Shown: positions 44,000 through 54,046 of the stretch, one piece after another | Layout of the letters: each line of letters begins with the position of its first letter | Position numbering within the stretch: the stretch's first letter is position 1 | Source of the DNA: Desulfomonilia bacterium | Lineage (GTDB): Bacteria; Desulfobacterota; Desulfomonilia; UBA1062 | DNA: 64,000 bases | NCBI GenBank assembly: GCA_036567785.1 | Contig: DATCTV010000027.1 | Coordinates: forward strand, 1-64,000 | Reading direction: 5' to 3' | Notes under the pieces: generated by a model | Database searches by the model: none | Seen by the model: the letters and a program-made list of their open reading frames with translations, nothing else | Told to the model about the DNA's origin: nothing | Translations under genes and position numbers: made by a program

Positions 44000-45677
44000 A
44001 CGCGAGGCAGTAACATTGTTGAATGACATGGCGGATGCACTGGAGTACCTTGACGAACCTTTCAGGGCAAAGGCATACAGAAAAGCCGCCGATGCTCTAT
44101 CCATGCTTAATGTACCAATAAGGACATTGATTGCTGACGGGAGTATCAGAAACATTTCCGGAATAGGCAAGGGAATATCCTCAACACTTGCTTCATGGGA
44201 GCAGGGTGATTTCAGCGGACTTTCGGAACTTACAAGCAAGCTTCCTGCCGGGCTTCCTGAACTCCTGAAAGTCCCGGGGCTTGGCATAAAAAGAATCAGG
44301 GAACTTCAGCTGAAAGGCATTGAGACGCTTGAAGATCTGAATACTGCTCTTGAGAAAGGCAGACTCAATACTTTTAAAGGTCTGACCGCCAGATTCGAGG
44401 CCAGAATCCGCAAAGCGATAACCGATATAATCGAGGGCAGAGGACGCATACTTTTGGACAGTGCATTCGAAATCGCCCTGCACATGAATGAAATTTTTAA
44501 GTTGAACGGGATTGACGCCTGCATAACCGGGGAACTCAGGCGGACGGAAGAGACTATAAGTTCTGTTGACTTTCTTATTACTGAAGAAAACGACACCGAA
44601 CTTAAACTGAAAGAAATATTCGGTGAACAAATTGTCAGATCCGATGGAATTTTGACTATCAATATGAGAAAGGCGCCAAAGATCAAAATCTTTCTGACGG
44701 AAAAAAAAGCCCGCAGCATTTCTCTTTTCCTTACGACCGGATCAGGCGTTCATGTTGAAAAGGTCAAGGCTCGATCCCGTATTCATGGCTGTGAAATAAA
44801 TGAATCATGTATATTGAAAAATGGTGCACCCTGTTTTCCTGATACTGAAAGAGATCTCTATGAGATGATAGGTCTTTCATATATCCCGCCCGAAATAAGG
44901 GAAGGAGAGAATGAAACAGATTTTGCTTCAAGGGGTGCCGTTCCTGTACTTATTGGTGAAAAAGATACTGTTGGAACAATACATAATCATACGACATACA
45001 GCGACGGCAGGGCATCTCTTGCTGAAATGGCTCAATCAGCCTGTGAGCTGGGATATAAATGGATAGGGATATCCGATCACAGTATTACAGCACACTATGC
45101 CGGGGGTATGAGTTTGAAGTCCCTGCGCAGGCAACATGCCGAGATCGATGCGTTGAATGAAAAGACGGGGATCCGCATATTCAAAGGGATCGAGTGCGAT
45201 ATCCAGCAGGACGGTTCGCTTGATTACGGATATGAGGTACTTAATTCCTTTGATTTCGTTATAGCAAGCATCCATACAAAAATGGATATGGATGAGGGTC
45301 AGATGACCCAGCGGATAATAACTGCCGTCCGTAATCCTGCAACATCAATACTTGCCCATCCCACAGGGAGGCTTCTTCTTGCAAGAAGCCCTTATGAAGT
45401 GGATATGGATGCAGTTCTTGAAGAATGCCTTTTAAATAAAGTGATTGTTGAAATAAATGCCAATCCTCAAAGGCTTGATCTCGGATGGAGGAAGGTGAAC
45501 GAATTCATAACAGCCGGTGGCATGGTGGCCATAAGTCCTGATGCCCATAATACAGAAGGTCTTAATGATATGAAGTTCGGGCTGATGATGGCAAGGAAGG
45601 GACTGGTTGAACCTTGTTTCTGTATAAACTCTTTCGATGCGGAAGAAGCACTCGCTTGCCTGAAAAGATCCAGATAA
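43992..45677 (+). CDS. PolX/PHP protein with degenerate polymerase site
   Basis: 561 residues. Helix-hairpin-helix segments (I-S-G-I-G-K-G-I, V-P-G-L-G-I-K-R-I) fill about 1-150; a Pol X palm-like region about 155-310; an intact PHP domain from about 325 on, with H-N-H-T-T-Y-S-D-G, D-H-S, G-I-E-C-D, I-H-T-K, H-P-T-G and S-P-D-A-H. In known PolX the catalytic metal site is G-D-x-D plus a third Asp; here the segment reads E-T-I-S-S-V-D-F, and the third position has I-K-I-F. Only one Asp is left, so polymerase activity is doubtful, while PHP 3'-5' exonuclease or AP activity may stay. Confidence 0.85.
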   Translation: MDKREAVTLLNDMADALEYLDEPFRAKAYRKAADALSMLNVPIRTLIADGSIRNISGIGKGISSTLASWEQGDFSGLSELTSKLPAGLPELLKVPGLGIKRIRELQLKGIETLEDLNTALEKGRLNTFKGLTARFEARIRKAITDIIEGRGRILLDSAFEIALHMNEIFKLNGIDACITGELRRTEETISSVDFLITEENDTELKLKEIFGEQIVRSDGILTINMRKAPKIKIFLTEKKARSISLFLTTGSGVHVEKVKARSRIHGCEINESCILKNGAPCFPDTERDLYEMIGLSYIPPEIREGENETDFASRGAVPVLIGEKDTVGTIHNHTTYSDGRASLAEMAQSACELGYKWIGISDHSITAHYAGGMSLKSLRRQHAEIDALNEKTGIRIFKGIECDIQQDGSLDYGYEVLNSFDFVIASIHTKMDMDEGQMTQRIITAVRNPATSILAHPTGRLLLARSPYEVDMDAVLEECLLNKVIVEINANPQRLDLGWRKVNEFITAGGMVAISPDAHNTEGLNDMKFGLMMARKGLVEPCFCINSFDAEEALACLKRSR

Positions 45678-45730
45678 ATCCCTGATGCCTCACTGTTGAC
45701 TATAAGAGTCTGGCTATTATTTTAATACAT

Positions 45731-46243
45731 ATGCATAAACGTACTTTCATCGAGATGAGAGTTGCCGGGATTGCTCTCGATCCCACAAACAATGCGCCCA
45801 TAGTCCTTTTGAGCGATGTGAACAACAAATCCTTCCTGCCCATCTGGATAGGAATACTGGAAGCAAGCTCAATTGCAGCCGCCCTTGAGGATATTAAAGC
45901 GGACAGGCCGATGACCCATGATCTTTTATGCTCGATTGTGGAATCTCTCGGGGCAAGGGTTGTAAAGGTGGAAATAACCGATTTGAGAGAGAACATCTAT
46001 TTTGCAGATGTTGTGTTGGAGCAATCGGGTGAGGTCAAATCAATTGACTCGAGGCCTTCAGATGCCATTGCCGTTGCTTTGAGAACACATGCAAGAATTT
46101 TTGTTTCCAGTCATGTAATAAAGGAAACGATCGGTGAAGATATGCTGTCGCAGGGTATCCTGGGATTTGAGCAGAACAGAGACAAACTTCAGGACATACT
46201 TGAACGTATGGACCCGGAGGATTTCGGTAAATTCAGGGCGTAG
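45731..46243 (+). CDS. Bifunctional nuclease-family protein (DUF151)
   Basis: 170 residues. The N-terminal domain has the DUF151 pattern: P-I-W-I-G-I-L-E-A near residue 38, P-M-T-H-D-L near 58 and S-R-P-S-D-A-I-A-V-A-L-R near 101. Some homologues cut DNA and RNA; the function here is inferred from family. No Shine-Dalgarno precedes the ATG; the upstream T-rich stretch suggests a short or absent leader. Confidence 0.88.
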   Translation: MHKRTFIEMRVAGIALDPTNNAPIVLLSDVNNKSFLPIWIGILEASSIAAALEDIKADRPMTHDLLCSIVESLGARVVKVEITDLRENIYFADVVLEQSGEVKSIDSRPSDAIAVALRTHARIFVSSHVIKETIGEDMLSQGILGFEQNRDKLQDILERMDPEDFGKFRA

Positions 46244-46251
46244 GAACAGGT

Positions 46252-46281
46252 TTTCCTCCCCGCCTGGCGGCAGGGAGGAAA
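46252..46281. terminator. Hairpin between convergent bifunctional nuclease and rpoD genes
   Basis: A 9-bp stem TTTCCTCCC / GGGAGGAAA (46252-46260 with 46273-46281) with a GC-rich 12-base loop. It lies between convergent genes and lacks a clear T-run. Confidence 0.55.
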
Positions 46282-46285
46282 TGCC

Positions 46286-48010
46286 TCAATTGTCAATAAA
46301 GGATCTGAGCTTTTTCGAGCGGACAGGATGCCTGAGCTTTCTCAAGGCTTTCGCTTCGATCTGCCTTATCCTTTCTCGTGTTACGGTAAAATCTTTTCCG
46401 ACCTCTTCAAGCGTATGATCTGATTTCTCTCCTATACCGAAACGCATACGCAGCACCTTTTCCTCTCTCGGTGTCAGTGTTGCGAGTACCCGCCTTGACT
46501 GTTCAGACAGGTTCTTGGCGATTATAGCTTCCGCTGGAGACGGCACCTTCTTGTCTTCTATGAAATCACCGAGGTGAGAATCCTCTTCTTCACCGATGGG
46601 AGTCTCAAGGGATATGGGCTCCTTGGCGATCTTTAGAATCTTTCTTACCTTGTGTTCGGGATATTCCATCTTTTCAGCAATTTCTTCAGGTGTCGGTTCC
46701 CTACCGAGTTCCTGTACCAGGGCCCTTGATGTCCTAATGAGCTTGTTTATTGTCTCGATCATATGTACAGGAATTCTTATCGTTCTGGCCTGATCCGCTA
46801 TTGCCCTTGTAATGGCTTGACGTATCCACCATGTGGCGTATGTGGAGAATTTGTAACCGCGCCTGTATTCGAATTTCTCAACCGCTTTCATAAGCCCGAT
46901 ATTGCCTTCCTGTATGAGGTCAAGGAACTGGAGTCCGCGGTTTACATATTTCTTAGCTATGCTTACCACAAGTCTGAGGTTTGCCTGAATCAGTTCTGTC
47001 TTTGCTGCATTTGTTTTCAATTCCGCATCTTCAAGGATTCTCACGGCCTTTTTCAAACCCTGTGCGGTAAGACCGCCTTCGATCTCTATCTTTTTTATCT
47101 CCTTGCGTAGTGAGGCCAGATCTGCAGCAACCAGACAGAACTCATCAGCTGACATGGACTGACTGGTTAGAAATTTATCATGCCTGCCTTTGCCGTTCTG
47201 GATTTTATGGTACATATCCAGGATATCCTCGCAGCAGATTCCGAAACGGGCTTCATAATATGCAATTCGATGTTCCTTTAATTCGAGCTGCTTCTTCAGT
47301 TCCTTGAGTCTGTTCCCAAAACCGTCAATCTGTTCGGGCACGAACTTGATTTCATTTATGAGCCTGACGATTTCACGGCTTACTTTTGCCATATCATTTT
47401 TAATCTTCTCACGCCTGTTCTTGGGCGCACGGAAAAGTTTGGATTTAAGCAGTTTGATCTGAGCCTGATTGGCCTCTATGGTCTTAATAATATCCAGGGT
47501 TTTCTGTCTTGCGGGGTGCTCCTCGATCTCGATCTCATTTTCGACATTGAATATATCTTCAAGATCAATGACGTCCTTGAGCCGGATGCTGCCTGTTTCA
47601 AGCATCCTCCCGATATTTATAACTTCTTTGACGGTGACGGGTGAATTTATAATTACATTAAGTATCTGCCTCTGTCCGGCCTCGATACGTTTGGCAATCT
47701 CGGTTTCATCCTCTCTCGAAAGTAATGATACCGATCCCATTTCATGCAGATACATCCTTACAGGGTCAGGTGCCCTGAATGCCCCGTCATCGGTGATTTC
47801 AATCTCCTCTTCGGTTTCGAATACTGAATCGGATTCAGAGACGTTAATCTCCTTGTCTGAAAACATGTCCATTACGTCTTCAAGGTCATCAGGCGTCAAG
47901 ACATCTTCAGGCAATGATTCATTTGTTGTGGGTTCCTCAAAAATGAATTCTTTAGGCTTGGACATTTCTACGAATTTCTGATCTTTTTTGAACGCCTTTT
48001 TGTCGGTCAT
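46286..48010 (-). CDS. rpoD: RNA polymerase primary sigma factor RpoD
   Basis: 574 residues. Regions 2-4 are well conserved: region 2 ([16 protein letters not shown]), region 3 and region 4 ([19 protein letters not shown]). Region 1.1 is short and acidic. It overlaps dnaG by 4 bases. It directs housekeeping transcription. Terminal gene of the rpsU operon. Confidence 0.98.
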   Translation of the reverse strand: MTDKKAFKKDQKFVEMSKPKEFIFEEPTTNESLPEDVLTPDDLEDVMDMFSDKEINVSESDSVFETEEEIEITDDGAFRAPDPVRMYLHEMGSVSLLSREDETEIAKRIEAGQRQILNVIINSPVTVKEVINIGRMLETGSIRLKDVIDLEDIFNVENEIEIEEHPARQKTLDIIKTIEANQAQIKLLKSKLFRAPKNRREKIKNDMAKVSREIVRLINEIKFVPEQIDGFGNRLKELKKQLELKEHRIAYYEARFGICCEDILDMYHKIQNGKGRHDKFLTSQSMSADEFCLVAADLASLRKEIKKIEIEGGLTAQGLKKAVRILEDAELKTNAAKTELIQANLRLVVSIAKKYVNRGLQFLDLIQEGNIGLMKAVEKFEYRRGYKFSTYATWWIRQAITRAIADQARTIRIPVHMIETINKLIRTSRALVQELGREPTPEEIAEKMEYPEHKVRKILKIAKEPISLETPIGEEEDSHLGDFIEDKKVPSPAEAIIAKNLSEQSRRVLATLTPREEKVLRMRFGIGEKSDHTLEEVGKDFTVTRERIRQIEAKALRKLRHPVRSKKLRSFIDN

Positions 48011-49725
48011 TTCTTTCCCAGCGCCTCCGTTATGTATTGGGGAATATTTTTTCTCTCCTCGACCAGCATTTTTCTTCTGGTAAGCAGTTTGAATTGCAAC
48101 TCTTTTTCAGATACGGCAATCAAGTCCTGCAATTCCTTCAATTCCCTGTCGTACCGTCTGGCCAGCATTCTGCCTGCAACATCTGACAGCGCCTTTCTTC
48201 TGTCGCCTTCAGGTCCGTCCAGACCAAGCAGCTTTTGAGCAGTGATTCTTACATTTTCAGGACAGTCTGCGTGATTATCTATGCAATTTCCATGCTCAAG
48301 AATCCATCCGGCAAGCGTGGAAATATCTTCATCCTTAAACTCTCCGGCCAGGTTGAAAACGCTTAGTATTTTTACAGCATCCATGTCAAGGAGTATAAGT
48401 TTGCCGAACATATCTTCAAGGGGATCACGATTAATTATAACGGTTTCATTAATCTTGACATCACCCTTTCCCCTTATCAGCCGTGATATGGTATCCCTCT
48501 TTATACCCGTACGCTCTGAAAGTCTCTCTTCAAGCATATCTCTCAGAGCTATATCTTTTACCTTTATTATACTCTGCGTTAATTCATTCAGTATTGCCTT
48601 TTTCCCATCCATCTTTGATGCGTCATGTTTTTTAAAGGATTCATCAAAAATAAAGTCCCACATTGTAACAGCCTGCTCCAGAATCGCATTCCAGCCGGCC
48701 ATATTTTTTCTTGCCAGATCATCAGGGTCCATCCCCTCGGGCAATATGGCGACCCTCGGTATTATGTCAGATGAAAAAAACTGCTCCAGTGCTCTGTGCG
48801 TCGCATTCCTACCGGCGGCATCGCCATCGAAGACGAGCGTTATCGAATCTGTGAATCTTTTCAGGAGTCTGACATGATCTTCACCGAAAGATGTTCCCAG
48901 TGCGGCCACCACCCTCGAGAACCCGGCATTTGCAAGAGATACTACGTCCATATATCCTTCTACGACGACCACCCCGTGATTCTTTATCAGGTTTCGAGCA
49001 TTGTTGAGATTATAAAGTACCTTCTTTTTTTCAAATACCGGCGTTTCCGGACTGTTTAGATATTTGGGTTCGCTTCCGTCAAGAACCCTTCCGCCGAAAG
49101 CGACAACCTCACCTCCTCTGTCTATTATAGGGAACATGATCCGGTTTCTGAACCTGTCGTAATACCCTCCTGATTTTCTTTCAACCGTGAGCCCGGCCTT
49201 GAATGCAATCTGTTCCGGGATGCCGTTCTTTTTAAGATGAACAATCAATGCATCCCATTCATCAGGGGCATAGCCGATTGAGAAAGCGTTGATTGTCTCA
49301 TCCTTCAATCCCCGGGCCTTAAGATAATCAAAAGCGATGCTTCCCCTGGGGGATCTGAGCATGGAAACAAAAAAGTCCATGGCTATGCGGCCTGCGTCAT
49401 ATATTGCCTTGATCTCGCTCCTGTTATGTTTTATCTCTTTTTCCGGTCGCTCAATACCGGCTTTGTCGCAGAGTTCGTCAACGGCTTCTCGATAGCTGAG
49501 GCCTTTTGTCTTGATTATGAAATCGATTACGTTGCCGTTTTCCTTGCAGCCGAAGCAGTAAAACATCTGTTTGGCCTGATCCACTGTAAATGACGGGGCA
49601 TTTTCCTTATGGAAAGGGCAAAGCCCCCAGTGCTTGCCGCCTCTTTTCTTGAGAGTGACATGCTCCGAGACGACATCAACGATATCGTAATGTGAGAGTA
49701 TTCTGTCTTTTAAATCATGCTGCAT
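48007..49725 (-). CDS. dnaG: DNA primase DnaG
   Basis: 572 residues. Zinc finger C-P-F-H (Cys36, His39) and C-F-G-C (57, 60), Toprim with V-V-V-E-G-Y-M-D and V-F-D-G-D-A-A-G, and a C-terminal helicase-binding part. Makes RNA primers at the fork. It starts 2 bases after mutS2 stops. Confidence 0.98.
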   Translation of the reverse strand: MQHDLKDRILSHYDIVDVVSEHVTLKKRGGKHWGLCPFHKENAPSFTVDQAKQMFYCFGCKENGNVIDFIIKTKGLSYREAVDELCDKAGIERPEKEIKHNRSEIKAIYDAGRIAMDFFVSMLRSPRGSIAFDYLKARGLKDETINAFSIGYAPDEWDALIVHLKKNGIPEQIAFKAGLTVERKSGGYYDRFRNRIMFPIIDRGGEVVAFGGRVLDGSEPKYLNSPETPVFEKKKVLYNLNNARNLIKNHGVVVVEGYMDVVSLANAGFSRVVAALGTSFGEDHVRLLKRFTDSITLVFDGDAAGRNATHRALEQFFSSDIIPRVAILPEGMDPDDLARKNMAGWNAILEQAVTMWDFIFDESFKKHDASKMDGKKAILNELTQSIIKVKDIALRDMLEERLSERTGIKRDTISRLIRGKGDVKINETVIINRDPLEDMFGKLILLDMDAVKILSVFNLAGEFKDEDISTLAGWILEHGNCIDNHADCPENVRITAQKLLGLDGPEGDRRKALSDVAGRMLARRYDRELKELQDLIAVSEKELQFKLLTRRKMLVEERKNIPQYITEALGKK

Positions 49726-49727
49726 CT

Positions 49728-51968
49728 TCAGACGAACCTCACAATAGTTTTTGCTCCGCCGCTATCCTCGGGCTGTGCATCATGAAACCCTTTCACATCA
49801 GGGACCTGTTTCAGGTAATTCCTGACAGCTTTTTTCAGAATTCCGGATCCGCTGCCATGAATGATTTCAAGTGTTTCCTGACCTGAAAGTATTGCAGTAT
49901 CTATAGCCTTTTCAATTACGGGAAGCGCCTCGTCCACCCTCATTCCGACAATAATAATGGGAAGCACGGAAGGAGCAAAAGATTTTATGTGTCCGGTCTT
50001 GAAAACCCGGTCTTTTTCGTCATGTGACGGTTCAAGCTGATCGATGTTTACGGTTATCCGTTTCGAGCCGCATGTGATTTCAGCCGTTTCAGGATCAAGG
50101 GATGTTATTATGCCTGATACCTTTGTGTTTATTATGCGGACTTTCATGCCTTTCGAAAAACCGAATACTGTGGATGAGTGCTCAGGAAGCTCTGTTAATG
50201 CCTCTTCAAGCTCACATGCTTCAGGCAGTTCCTTTACTGCCCTGACATCATTTTTTTCAGGCCTGCTTATGAGATTTTCGAGTCTTTCAATGAGCCTTTT
50301 ATACCTGAGTGCATATTCAAACCGCTCCTTTTCCCTGAATCTGGCTTCGTTCTCGGCAGCCTCTTTAATAATGGCCGCTTCATCCAGAGCGGCTTGTGCC
50401 TCAAGTCTGAGTCTTGAAGCCGTGCCGATATCTTCAACTGCCTTCATCAGGCTGTTGCCCCCTTTGCCTGTTGTAATGTCTGCAGCCATATCTATCAAAG
50501 CCTCAGGGAAAGAAACGGATCTGAGTATTTCAAAGGCCCTGCTTGAGCCGATGACTCCATATTGGATAGAATAAAGCGGTTTGACGGTATTCTCATCGAA
50601 TGTCATTGAAGCCAGCTGTATGTCAGGGTGGGACAGACCGTATAGTTTAACGGTTTCAGAATGTGAAGTCACAACAACGGTCGAGCCTTTTTTCCTGTAG
50701 GCGTCTATACAGGCAACTGCGATTGCCCCGCCGTGATCGTGGTCCGTCCCGGTTCCGGGTTCATCAAGGAGGATGATATCTCCGGAACCCGCATTTTCAT
50801 ATATCTCTTTTAAGGATTTGACATGTGCAGTGAATGTCGAGAGACCATGTGAAATGTCCTGTGGCGTATCCATCTCTACGAGCAGGGAATTGATCCGAGG
50901 TGTTATGGAACCTTTGTCCGCAGGTATCGGCAATCCGCTTTTCGCCATGACTATCAGCAGGCCCAGCGTTTTAAGAGCAACTGTTTTGCCTCCTGCGTTT
51001 GGCCCGGTGATAATCAGGCAGTTGCTGTCTTTGGAGAGCCTTATATCGAGAGGCCTGCAGTTATGACCGATGCTCTGAAGCAAAAGGGGATGCCTTGCGT
51101 TTATAAGGCGGATTTCATTGCCGAGTTCCGGGATGGAACACTCTGTTCTTATGGACCATAAGGAAGCGGCATGCAGAACATCCAGACGGGCGAAGATTGA
51201 TATGCCTTCTTTTATATTGCAGGATTCTTGGATTACCCGGGTTGTCAAATGCCTCAGTATTCTCTCTTCCTCTTCCCTTATAGCTGATTTCAACTCTATA
51301 AGGGTGTTGTTGTCTTCAACTACATCGAATGGTTCCACATATACCGAATGCCGTGACCCTGAATAGTCATGGGTGATACCCTTTATAAAAGCTCCGAAAT
51401 CGTGTCTTAAAGGTATTACAAACCTGTTGTTTCTTATTGTGATGATCTCTTCCGTCACGATCTGCCTGAATTTAGATATGATTCCTTCCAGCTTTTCCAG
51501 GACTGTATGGCGCAATGTCCTGTGCTTTATTCTCATCTTTTTCAATACGGGGTTTTTCAGATCCGACACCTCACCTGTCGGGAGCAGGGAGGTTTCAATT
51601 TCCTTTATCAACGAAACTGGTATTGATATGTTCGCAGTCAGCCCGGAAAGGTGCTCTGCCCTGTCAAGCTGGGACTTCAGCCTGTTGATTTCTTTTAATA
51701 AAGATGACACCTTCAGCAGGTCCTGGCCTTCAAGGACGGTGCCTTCTTTCATCTCAAGCAGCGGGCTTATGTCTTCGATCGGATTGATGCTTATCCTGTT
51801 GCCGGTTATCAGATCAGTCATCTCGGAGATGAATTCCCATTGGGAAATCGCATCATCCCAGGATTCATAAGGATTCAGCTCTTCCAGTGCGCTTAATCCG
51901 GCATCGGAAACGATATTGTTTTTTATATAGCCCTTAACGGAATTAAATTCTAAAAGGTCACCCTTCAT
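49728..51968 (-). CDS. mutS2: MutS2 with altered Smr domain
   Basis: 746 residues, slightly short for MutS2. Walker A T-G-P-N-A-G-G-K-T near 320, coiled-coil clamp, and a C-terminal Smr domain (about 665-746) with I-I-H-G-S-G-S-G-I-L. The usual L-D-L-R-G-x-R at the Smr start reads I-I-I-V-G-M-R here, so the LDLR nuclease motif is lost. It acts on ribosome-collision or recombination substrates in other bacteria. It lies inside the rpsU-rpoD operon. Confidence 0.92.
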   Translation of the reverse strand: MKGDLLEFNSVKGYIKNNIVSDAGLSALEELNPYESWDDAISQWEFISEMTDLITGNRISINPIEDISPLLEMKEGTVLEGQDLLKVSSLLKEINRLKSQLDRAEHLSGLTANISIPVSLIKEIETSLLPTGEVSDLKNPVLKKMRIKHRTLRHTVLEKLEGIISKFRQIVTEEIITIRNNRFVIPLRHDFGAFIKGITHDYSGSRHSVYVEPFDVVEDNNTLIELKSAIREEEERILRHLTTRVIQESCNIKEGISIFARLDVLHAASLWSIRTECSIPELGNEIRLINARHPLLLQSIGHNCRPLDIRLSKDSNCLIITGPNAGGKTVALKTLGLLIVMAKSGLPIPADKGSITPRINSLLVEMDTPQDISHGLSTFTAHVKSLKEIYENAGSGDIILLDEPGTGTDHDHGGAIAVACIDAYRKKGSTVVVTSHSETVKLYGLSHPDIQLASMTFDENTVKPLYSIQYGVIGSSRAFEILRSVSFPEALIDMAADITTGKGGNSLMKAVEDIGTASRLRLEAQAALDEAAIIKEAAENEARFREKERFEYALRYKRLIERLENLISRPEKNDVRAVKELPEACELEEALTELPEHSSTVFGFSKGMKVRIINTKVSGIITSLDPETAEITCGSKRITVNIDQLEPSHDEKDRVFKTGHIKSFAPSVLPIIIVGMRVDEALPVIEKAIDTAILSGQETLEIIHGSGSGILKKAVRNYLKQVPDVKGFHDAQPEDSGGAKTIVRFV

Positions 51969-52013
51969 CTGTACTTCTTATCGGAAATGGTTTTAAAAAA
52001 TGCTGCCGGTCTG

Positions 52014-52454
52014 TTATGAAAGTCTGCTGTTTACCAGGCTGTTTACCTTTTTGCCGTCGGCCCTTCCTGCCGTTCTTGAAAGGACAAGCTTAATAACTTT
52101 GCCCATATCTTTCTTGGTTGCACTTGTTTCGGCTATGCATGAATCTATAATGGCGATCAGTTCTTCATCATTGATTTCCGAAGGAAGATAGGATTTCAAT
52201 ATCTCCAGTTTTACCCGCTCGATTTCAGCCATGTCCGTTCTGCCTGCGGCGCCGAACTGTTCGTACGATTCATTTACCTGCTTTATCTCGGTGCGAAGAA
52301 CCCCTGTTGCTTCCGTATCATCGAGCGGTTTTCTGAGGGCGATTTCCTTGTTTTTTATTGCACTTAAAAGAACCCTGAGGCAGGATACCTTTTCCTTGTC
52401 TCCTGCCTTGAGGGCATCGGTCATATCTTTTTTTAATTTTTCAGTCAGCATCAA
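52014..52454 (-). CDS. YqeY/GatB-like protein
   Basis: 146 residues, nearly all helical, of the GatB/YqeY family, with the motif [12 protein letters not shown] near 110. It resembles the tail of amidotransferase GatB and may bind tRNA. It overlaps rpsU by 4 bases. Confidence 0.92.
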   Translation of the reverse strand: MMLTEKLKKDMTDALKAGDKEKVSCLRVLLSAIKNKEIALRKPLDDTEATGVLRTEIKQVNESYEQFGAAGRTDMAEIERVKLEILKSYLPSEINDEELIAIIDSCIAETSATKKDMGKVIKLVLSRTAGRADGKKVNSLVNSRLS

Positions 52455-52654
52455 TAGAACGACCTTACTTTCTGCATTCTCTTGACTGCACGTTTGCGTG
52501 CGGCAATGGCTTTGCGCTTCTTCTTTACACTTGGCTTCTCGTAAAACTCGCGTTTGCGGACTTCCGAGAGGACTCCCGCTTTTTCAACCTGCTTTTTAAA
52601 TCTCTTTACTGCGCTTTCAAATGGTTCGGTATCTCTGATTCTGATTCCGGGCAT
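52451..52654 (-). CDS. rpsU: Ribosomal protein bS21
   Basis: 67 residues, the typical length, strongly basic, with the bS21 pattern F-K-K-Q-V-E-K-A-G and [10 protein letters not shown]. It is the first gene of rpsU-yqeY-mutS2-dnaG-rpoD. A strong sigma-70 promoter lies 50-80 bases upstream. Confidence 0.98.
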   Translation of the reverse strand: MPGIRIRDTEPFESAVKRFKKQVEKAGVLSEVRKREFYEKPSVKKKRKAIAARKRAVKRMQKVRSFY

Positions 52655-52703
52655 GAATTAAAAACACCCCCTCTCCATTACGGGTTTCTTCTAAAACCAC
52701 GTC

Positions 52704-52732
52704 CTTATATAAGATGGCATAATGGGTGTCAA
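52704..52732 (-). promoter_or_regulatory. Strong sigma-70 promoter of the rpsU operon
   Basis: On the minus strand TTGACA (52727-52732), exactly 17 bases, TATAAG (52704-52709). Start codon at 52654, so the leader is about 43 bases. It is the best promoter in the window. Confidence 0.85.
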
Positions 52733-52750
52733 GGATGAAACAAGGGATTC

Positions 52751-54046
52751 TTAGTGTTTAACCCATCCGAAAATATTATTCAGAGCAATTTCATGTATAG
52801 TCGATTTTTTGTCTTTTTTAGGTACATCTGGAGACGGAATGATGCCGTAATTTATGTTCATAGGCTGGAAATTTATGACAGCCGGGTCCGTAATATAATT
52901 GATCAGGGAACCTGTTGCGGTCTGGGGGGGAGGCGGGATGAATTCCATGCCTGAAATCTTTGCTGCCATGGACATGCCTGCGATTATCCCGGAGCAGGCT
53001 GATTCCATATATCCCTCAACACCTGTAAGCTGGCCTGCAATTATGATATTCGGATGAGAGCGCAGACTCAGGTCTTTTTCAAGCATCCTGGGCGAATCAA
53101 TGAATGTGTTTCTGTGAATAGAGCCGTATCTCAGAAAGACTGCATCTGCCAGACCCGGTATGAGTCTGAAGACCCTGTCCTGTTCCGGATAACTTAGCCT
53201 TGTCTGGAATCCCACCATGTTGAATGCATCCCCCTTGAGAGTTTCCTTCCTGAGTTGAACGACCGCATAAGGCCTTTTACCTGTACCGGGATTCTTGATA
53301 CCAACAGGCCTCATCGGCCCGAATCTTAGGCTTTGAGAACCGCGCTCGGCAATAACTTCAACAGGGAGACATCCTTCGAAATATTTCGTGTCTTCAAAGG
53401 TATGAAGTGAGACTCTATCGGCTTTTATCAGCTCATCAATAAACAGGTTATATTGGGCCTCATTAAATGGGCAATTGATATAATCACCTTCATCATCTGA
53501 CCATCTGGAGCCGAAAAACGCCTTTTTCATATCAATGCTGTCCGCATCGATTATGGGAGCAATGGCATCATGAAAGAACATTCTGCCGGAACCGGTAATA
53601 TTAGATATATCATCTGCAAGCGCATCGGATGTGAGAGGCCCTGTCGCGATAATGCAGTTTGTATCTTGAGGAACGGATTCAATTTCGGAGCGATTGACCG
53701 TTATAAACGGATTTGAACTGATTGCATCGGTGATGAAAGCCGCAAAGCTTTCCCTGTCAACCGCCAGGGCTTTACCGGCAGGCACCCTCGCTGAAAGGGC
53801 CGCCTTCATTACAAGAGAATCCATGATTTCCATTTCCGCTTTCAACAGGCCGTGTGCCGTAAAAGGATCCGTGCCTTTGAGAGAATTGCTGCATACGAGT
53901 TCGGCCAGCATGCCGGTCGAATGGGCCGGCGTCATTTTTTTCGGTCTCATCTCAAAAAGCTCAACGCAGATCCTTTTTTTGGCAAGGATCCATGCGGCTT
54001 CGCAACCGGCCAGACCCCCGCCGATCACGATAACCGGACTATTCAT
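52751..54046 (-). CDS. trmFO: Folate-dependent tRNA U54 methyltransferase TrmFO
   Basis: 431 residues from ATG 54046, overlapping the topA stop by 8 bases; an upstream ATG in the same frame lies inside topA and is rejected. Flavin motif G-G-G-L-A-G (9-14), then the TrmFO signature A-H-S-T-G-M-L-A-E-L-V-C-S-N-S. It makes m5U54 in tRNA using methylene-THF and FAD. Confidence 0.95.
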   Translation of the reverse strand: MNSPVIVIGGGLAGCEAAWILAKKRICVELFEMRPKKMTPAHSTGMLAELVCSNSLKGTDPFTAHGLLKAEMEIMDSLVMKAALSARVPAGKALAVDRESFAAFITDAISSNPFITVNRSEIESVPQDTNCIIATGPLTSDALADDISNITGSGRMFFHDAIAPIIDADSIDMKKAFFGSRWSDDEGDYINCPFNEAQYNLFIDELIKADRVSLHTFEDTKYFEGCLPVEVIAERGSQSLRFGPMRPVGIKNPGTGKRPYAVVQLRKETLKGDAFNMVGFQTRLSYPEQDRVFRLIPGLADAVFLRYGSIHRNTFIDSPRMLEKDLSLRSHPNIIIAGQLTGVEGYMESACSGIIAGMSMAAKISGMEFIPPPPQTATGSLINYITDPAVINFQPMNINYGIIPSPDVPKKDKKSTIHEIALNNIFGWVKH

